A stretch of DNA of 10,511 nucleotides, from positions 1-10,511 of the forward strand of contig DATGLT010000444.1 of the NCBI GenBank assembly GCA_035294005.1. The letters are read 5' to 3'. The notes under the pieces are model-generated. The model was given only the letters and a program-made list of their open reading frames with translations. It searched no databases and was not told the DNA's origin. A program made the position numbers and the translations under genes. Position 1 is the stretch's first letter. Each line of letters starts with the position of its first letter. This stretch comes from JANXQE01 sp035294005 (lineage in GTDB: Bacteria > Verrucomicrobiota > Verrucomicrobiia > Limisphaerales > UBA8199). This document shows positions 7,910 through 10,511 of this stretch, one piece after another.

Positions 7910-8086
7910 TCATTCACGTTAATAAAGCACCTATCAACGACAATCCTTTTCTCTCCATGACACCGCCCGGTTTCAAAAGCGGGCCCGTTGATCTATCGGG
8001 TGAACTCCGCGTCCGAAAGCTGGGTTCGAACATCCCCATTCACTAGTCGATCTTCGCGTCTGCCATCGGAGTATTGTCCAGGGAAG

Positions 8087-8767
8087 CTACATCGTCTCAC
8101 TTCGGGGAGCCTCTGCAGCGGCAGACCGCACAATCGGCTGTCTTGCTGCGGGCGAGCGGCGTCGTGTCGCAAGACGCCTGCACCACCACGTCACAACCGC
8201 CAAGGCCAGCAAGCTGGTTGGGCCTGGCTCCGGCACGGCAGTGACGGTTGAAAACCAACCTGCCGAGCCGGGCGGCTGCTGGTTATCAAAAAGGTCGAAG
8301 TAGAGCACTGCATCTTCCCCTGCGAACTGATTCGGCGGCGAGAATCGCACGTCAAAGGAGTGTTTTGTCGCGTAACCGGAGACCTCACTCGGGTCGCTGG
8401 TCGGGGCTAGAACAATCTCGCCCGGCATCGCCATGATTGTGCCCTGGGAAGCCGGGTTGATGACCGCTCCTCGCAAATCGATGGTCGCAATGAGGAACGT
8501 GTTGGTTTGACCGGATTGGCCCCAGTCCTGAAGCGTGATGGTGAGAGAATCGGGAAAAAGTCCAGACTGCGGTACTTCGTCCGTGGCAAACCCGGCCACC
8601 AGATCGAAGGCAGGCAAGGACGGCCCGCCGCCGATGCTGATTTGCTGAGTTGCGGTCGTCACCGACGCGCCTGCGCCGGTTTGGAGCAAAGTTATCTGCG
8701 CCCGCCCTGTAGGGACGGCGCACAGGAGGAGCATCATCTTTAGGGACAAAGCAAACGGTGTGCGCAT
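8087..8767 (-). CDS. Secreted protein with PEP-CTERM-like sorting signal and extra C-terminal tail
   Basis: A 226-residue exported protein of unknown role. Residues 1-23 form a signal peptide (MRTPFALSLK, hydrophobic MMLLLCAVP, likely cleavage after GRA). The body, about 24-175, is rich in Ser, Thr, Gly and beta-forming residues, has no motif I recognise and has no Cys. At 178-182 is VPEPG, followed by a hydrophobic stretch (TSLLALAVVTWW) and a basic cluster (CRRLATRRR), the order of a PEP-CTERM signal recognised by an exosortase. Normally the protein ends at the arginines; here it runs about 22-28 residues further (to ETM, stop TAG 8089-8087) with more Arg and Ala. It starts 19 bp after the stop of the large repeat-protein gene, so the two are probably one operon. 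No exosortase gene is in the window. A strong ribosome binding site is not visible before ATG 8767. Confidence 0.82.
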   Translation of the reverse strand: MRTPFALSLKMMLLLCAVPTGRAQITLLQTGAGASVTTATQQISIGGGPSLPAFDLVAGFATDEVPQSGLFPDSLTITLQDWGQSGQTNTFLIATIDLRGAVINPASQGTIMAMPGEIVLAPTSDPSEVSGYATKHSFDVRFSPPNQFAGEDAVLYFDLFDNQQPPGSAGWFSTVTAVPEPGPTSLLALAVVTWWCRRLATRRRSPAARQPIVRSAAAEAPRSETM

Positions 8768-8786
8768 GGTTGAGGGCGTTGGGCTC

Positions 8787-10511
8787 TCAGTTACGGATTA
8801 GGCGAAGCCGGTAGAATTGCAGACCTGGAGAAACATACCCGAGGTTGGCTTCAAAATGTCGCGGCGTGGATCTATTTACGGTGACATTGACCTGCGACCA
8901 GTGAACCAGGTCCGAACTCCGCTCAATAATGAATCGTCCTCCGATCGGCCCAATCCAATCCAGCACCAATTCAGCCTGGGCCGTTGGAGGTGCTTTAACC
9001 ATGTGCGCGGGGCCGGGGCCCGGCAGCAGCCGAAGGTTGCTCAGCACCATGCCGGTAGCGCCAAGAAGCACAGGAATGTTGCCGTTGACGGTGCCGCCGT
9101 TGTTCTGATAGCTCCCCACTTCAATGGTCCCTGGATTGTTGAGTATTCCCCCGGCGCCCAGCGTGAGATTATTGTTGATCGTCAGAACAACCGAGGAGTT
9201 GGCCAGGGACAAAGTTCCCAAAATCGTCAAGGACCCGGGCATGGTAAGGGAATGGTCCAGCGTGATAACTGCTGCCGAGCCTGCCGTGAGCAGGTTGGTG
9301 CCGGTGACCGCGCTCGAATCAGTGAAGGAGACGGTGACTCCGGCCAGGGTGGCGTTTCCGGAAACATTCAACCGGTTCCCGCCGTAAAACGTCAAATTGC
9401 CCTGGCCACTGATGACCGCGCCGGATTGCAACACAAGATCGCGCGCCGGTGCGCTATTCTCGACCAGGCACACCGCCCCGCCTTCAATATCAAACGTCCC
9501 CGCCAGGGTGAGTTGGCTCCCGGCTCCGAAGTTCAACCAGGCATTCGAGCGGACCGCCACGGCGCCGTTCGGGGGGACATCAACGGGAACCATGACATGC
9601 GCCTGTCCCCCGCCATTGCCGATTGGCAAAACCTCTATTTGCCCCAGGTTGGCTGCCACCCCGCTGCCGCCCAGGTAGGTGCTGGCGTCACGACTGAACA
9701 GTCGAACTATCCCCAGGTTCGTCAAAAGGCCGTTGACGTTCAGCGACTGGTTGTAATTCACATACAAAAGAGCGTTGGTTTGAATTGTGAGCTGGTTGGT
9801 AAACGTGGCGCCGTTGATGCCTGCCGTTGTTCCAATGTCGATCTTGACCGGGTCCTCATAAGTGCCGGTCAGGGTTTGCAGACCTGCGAGAGTCAGAATC
9901 CCGCCGCCCGTGGCCAGCGACGAATCATTCAATCGCAGGGCGGCACTCACTCTAACGTCGCCGTCAGTGATCAATCGGTTGTTACCGTATAACTGCAAAG
10001 CCCCAGCGCCGGTGACCTGGCTTCCGGGTAAGAGTGTCAGGTCATGGGGCGGCCCATCATGGAACAGGGATAACTGTGCTCCGTCTTGTATATCGATGGG
10101 GCCCGAGGAAATCGCGGCGCTGTTTCCATAAAAGCCCATGGAAGCGTTCGTCGCCACCCGCAAGGTGCCGTCGGCTGCGTTTTCGAACTGTAAACGGATC
10201 TGACCAACGCCGCCGCCATTGCCAACCGGATAAACTACGGCCGCCCCCCTGTTCTCCACCGTCCCGCTGCCGCCAAGGTACGTGCTTACATCGCGACTGA
10301 ACATTTCGAAAGTCCCGAAATTGGTCAGGGTGCCGCTGATGACGAGCGATTGGTTGTAATTCACATACAAAAGAGCGTTGGTTTGAATTGTGAGTTGGTT
10401 GGTAAACGTGGCGCCGTTGATGCCTGCCGTTGTTCCAATGTCGATCTTGACCGGGTCCTCATAAGTGCCGGTCAGGGTTTGCAGACCTGCGAGAGTCAGA
10501 ATCCCGCCGCC
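8787..10511 (-). CDS. Large repetitive beta-structured surface/secreted protein (N-terminus outside window)
   Basis: 574 C-terminal residues are visible and the frame is open to the right edge; the TTG at 10370 is internal (it encodes a Leu in a repeat), so it is not the start. The sequence is rich in Gly, Asn, Ser, Thr, Leu and Val with very few Cys or Lys, and consists of long modules with a 201-residue period. Recurring elements are LLYVNYNQSL, LTN.G, FSRD.STYLGGSG, GNGGG, FDIEGGA or IDIQDGA, DL.L..G and L.DSS. This pattern suggests a beta-helix or beta-solenoid like the filament part of adhesins and autotransporter-type proteins; I see no autotransporter barrel. The last 75 residues form a separate module (GRFIIERSSDLVHWSQ ... 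FYRLRLIRN) found at the C-terminus of many secreted verrucomicrobial proteins. Export is inferred; the signal peptide would be outside the window. The PEP-CTERM gene follows 19 bp downstream. Adhesion or matrix function is plausible, not shown. Confidence 0.85.
   Translation of the reverse strand, partial: GGGILTLAGLQTLTGTYEDPVKIDIGTTAGINGATFTNQLTIQTNALLYVNYNQSLVISGTLTNFGTFEMFSRDVSTYLGGSGTVENRGAAVVYPVGNGGGVGQIRLQFENAADGTLRVATNASMGFYGNSAAISSGPIDIQDGAQLSLFHDGPPHDLTLLPGSQVTGAGALQLYGNNRLITDGDVRVSAALRLNDSSLATGGGILTLAGLQTLTGTYEDPVKIDIGTTAGINGATFTNQLTIQTNALLYVNYNQSLNVNGLLTNLGIVRLFSRDASTYLGGSGVAANLGQIEVLPIGNGGGQAHVMVPVDVPPNGAVAVRSNAWLNFGAGSQLTLAGTFDIEGGAVCLVENSAPARDLVLQSGAVISGQGNLTFYGGNRLNVSGNATLAGVTVSFTDSSAVTGTNLLTAGSAAVITLDHSLTMPGSLTILGTLSLANSSVVLTINNNLTLGAGGILNNPGTIEVGSYQNNGGTVNGNIPVLLGATGMVLSNLRLLPGPGPAHMVKAPPTAQAELVLDWIGPIGGRFIIERSSDLVHWSQVNVTVNRSTPRHFEANLGYVSPGLQFYRLRLIRN
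9742..9908 (-). repeat. Near-identical direct repeat, copy nearer the gene's 3' end
   Basis: These 167 bp match 10345-10511 at a distance of exactly 603 bp (201 codons), with two differences (C/T at 9747 versus 10350 and C/T at 9792 versus 10395) and no gap. The repeat encodes the end of one module and start of the next (from GGILTLAG to YVNYNQSL). Towards lower coordinates identity falls to the level of ordinary diverged modules (STYLGGSG, GNGGG still shared). Confidence 0.95.
10345..10511 (-). repeat. Near-identical direct repeat, copy at the window edge
   Basis: This is the partner of 9742-9908. It is cut by the window end while still identical, so the true repeat is longer than 167 bp and further copies may follow to the right. 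It is in the same frame as the other copy, so unequal crossing-over would add or remove whole 201-residue modules without a frameshift. Confidence 0.95.

Noticed and set aside
7965..7984. GCCCG/CGGGC inverted repeat in the gap between the DUF1801 and PEP-CTERM genes
   Set aside because: The five-base arms with a ten-base loop and no T run are too weak to call a terminator or operator.
8023..8031. GGTTCGAAC, resembling a tRNA T-loop
   Set aside because: No five-pair T stem, anticodon arm or acceptor stem can be built around it on either strand. It is just a palindromic string.
8817..9992. Open frame of 391 codons on the plus strand
   Set aside because: It is antisense to the repeat protein. 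The repeat-protein frame has regular modules and a recognisable C-terminal domain, while this frame has none.
10368..10370. TTG as start of the repeat protein
   Set aside because: It corresponds to a Leu inside the repeated LLYVNYNQSL element and the frame stays open to the right edge.

Overview
The window looks like a piece of a chromosome from a Verrucomicrobiota bacterium, plausibly Pedosphaera-like. This is inferred from gene style only: (i) a Ser/Thr kinase with a GEGGCGVVYLAEQ glycine loop, one membrane segment and a long WD40 tail, a design typical of Verrucomicrobiota and Planctomycetota; (ii) a secreted protein with a PEP-CTERM-like sorting signal; (iii) a large beta-repeat surface protein ending in the 'F-I-x-R-S-S-D-L-x-x-W ... 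F-Y-R-L-R' module common in secreted verrucomicrobial proteins. The DNA is GC-rich by eye and densely coding. I see no rRNA, tRNA, CRISPR array, transposase or integrase.

Layout. Plus strand, left part: a sensor histidine kinase (PAS-GAF-PAS-HisKA-HATPase, 5' end outside the window, stop at 2027), overlapping by ATGA a REC-LuxR response regulator (2024-2656). A probable terminator hairpin follows at 2735-2762. After a 232-bp gap with a second small hairpin comes a two-domain cupin + SnoaL/DUF4440 protein (2889-3947). A strong hairpin at 3968-3995 separates it from the convergent minus-strand block.

Minus strand, right part, in transcription order (right to left): a large repetitive, probably secreted protein (enters at the right edge, stop at 8787); 19 bp later a small PEP-CTERM-type secreted protein (8767-8087); a 177-bp gap in which I see no gene or convincing regulatory site; a DUF1801 (YdhG-like) protein (7909-7451); a 106-115-bp gap with inverted repeats; and a membrane-anchored Ser/Thr kinase with about 14 WD40 blades (7335-4027).

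How the genes work together. The histidine kinase and regulator almost certainly form one two-component system. The repeat protein and PEP-CTERM protein are probably co-transcribed and act at or outside the cell surface. No sequence link ties the cupin fusion, DUF1801 protein or Ser/Thr kinase to the others. I do not see a convincing new multi-gene system. The most notable signals are the nearly identical 167-bp DNA repeats in the surface-protein gene, the C-terminal tail after the PEP-CTERM signal, the cupin-SnoaL fusion with its structured leader, and the 14-blade (2 x 7) propeller tail of the kinase.
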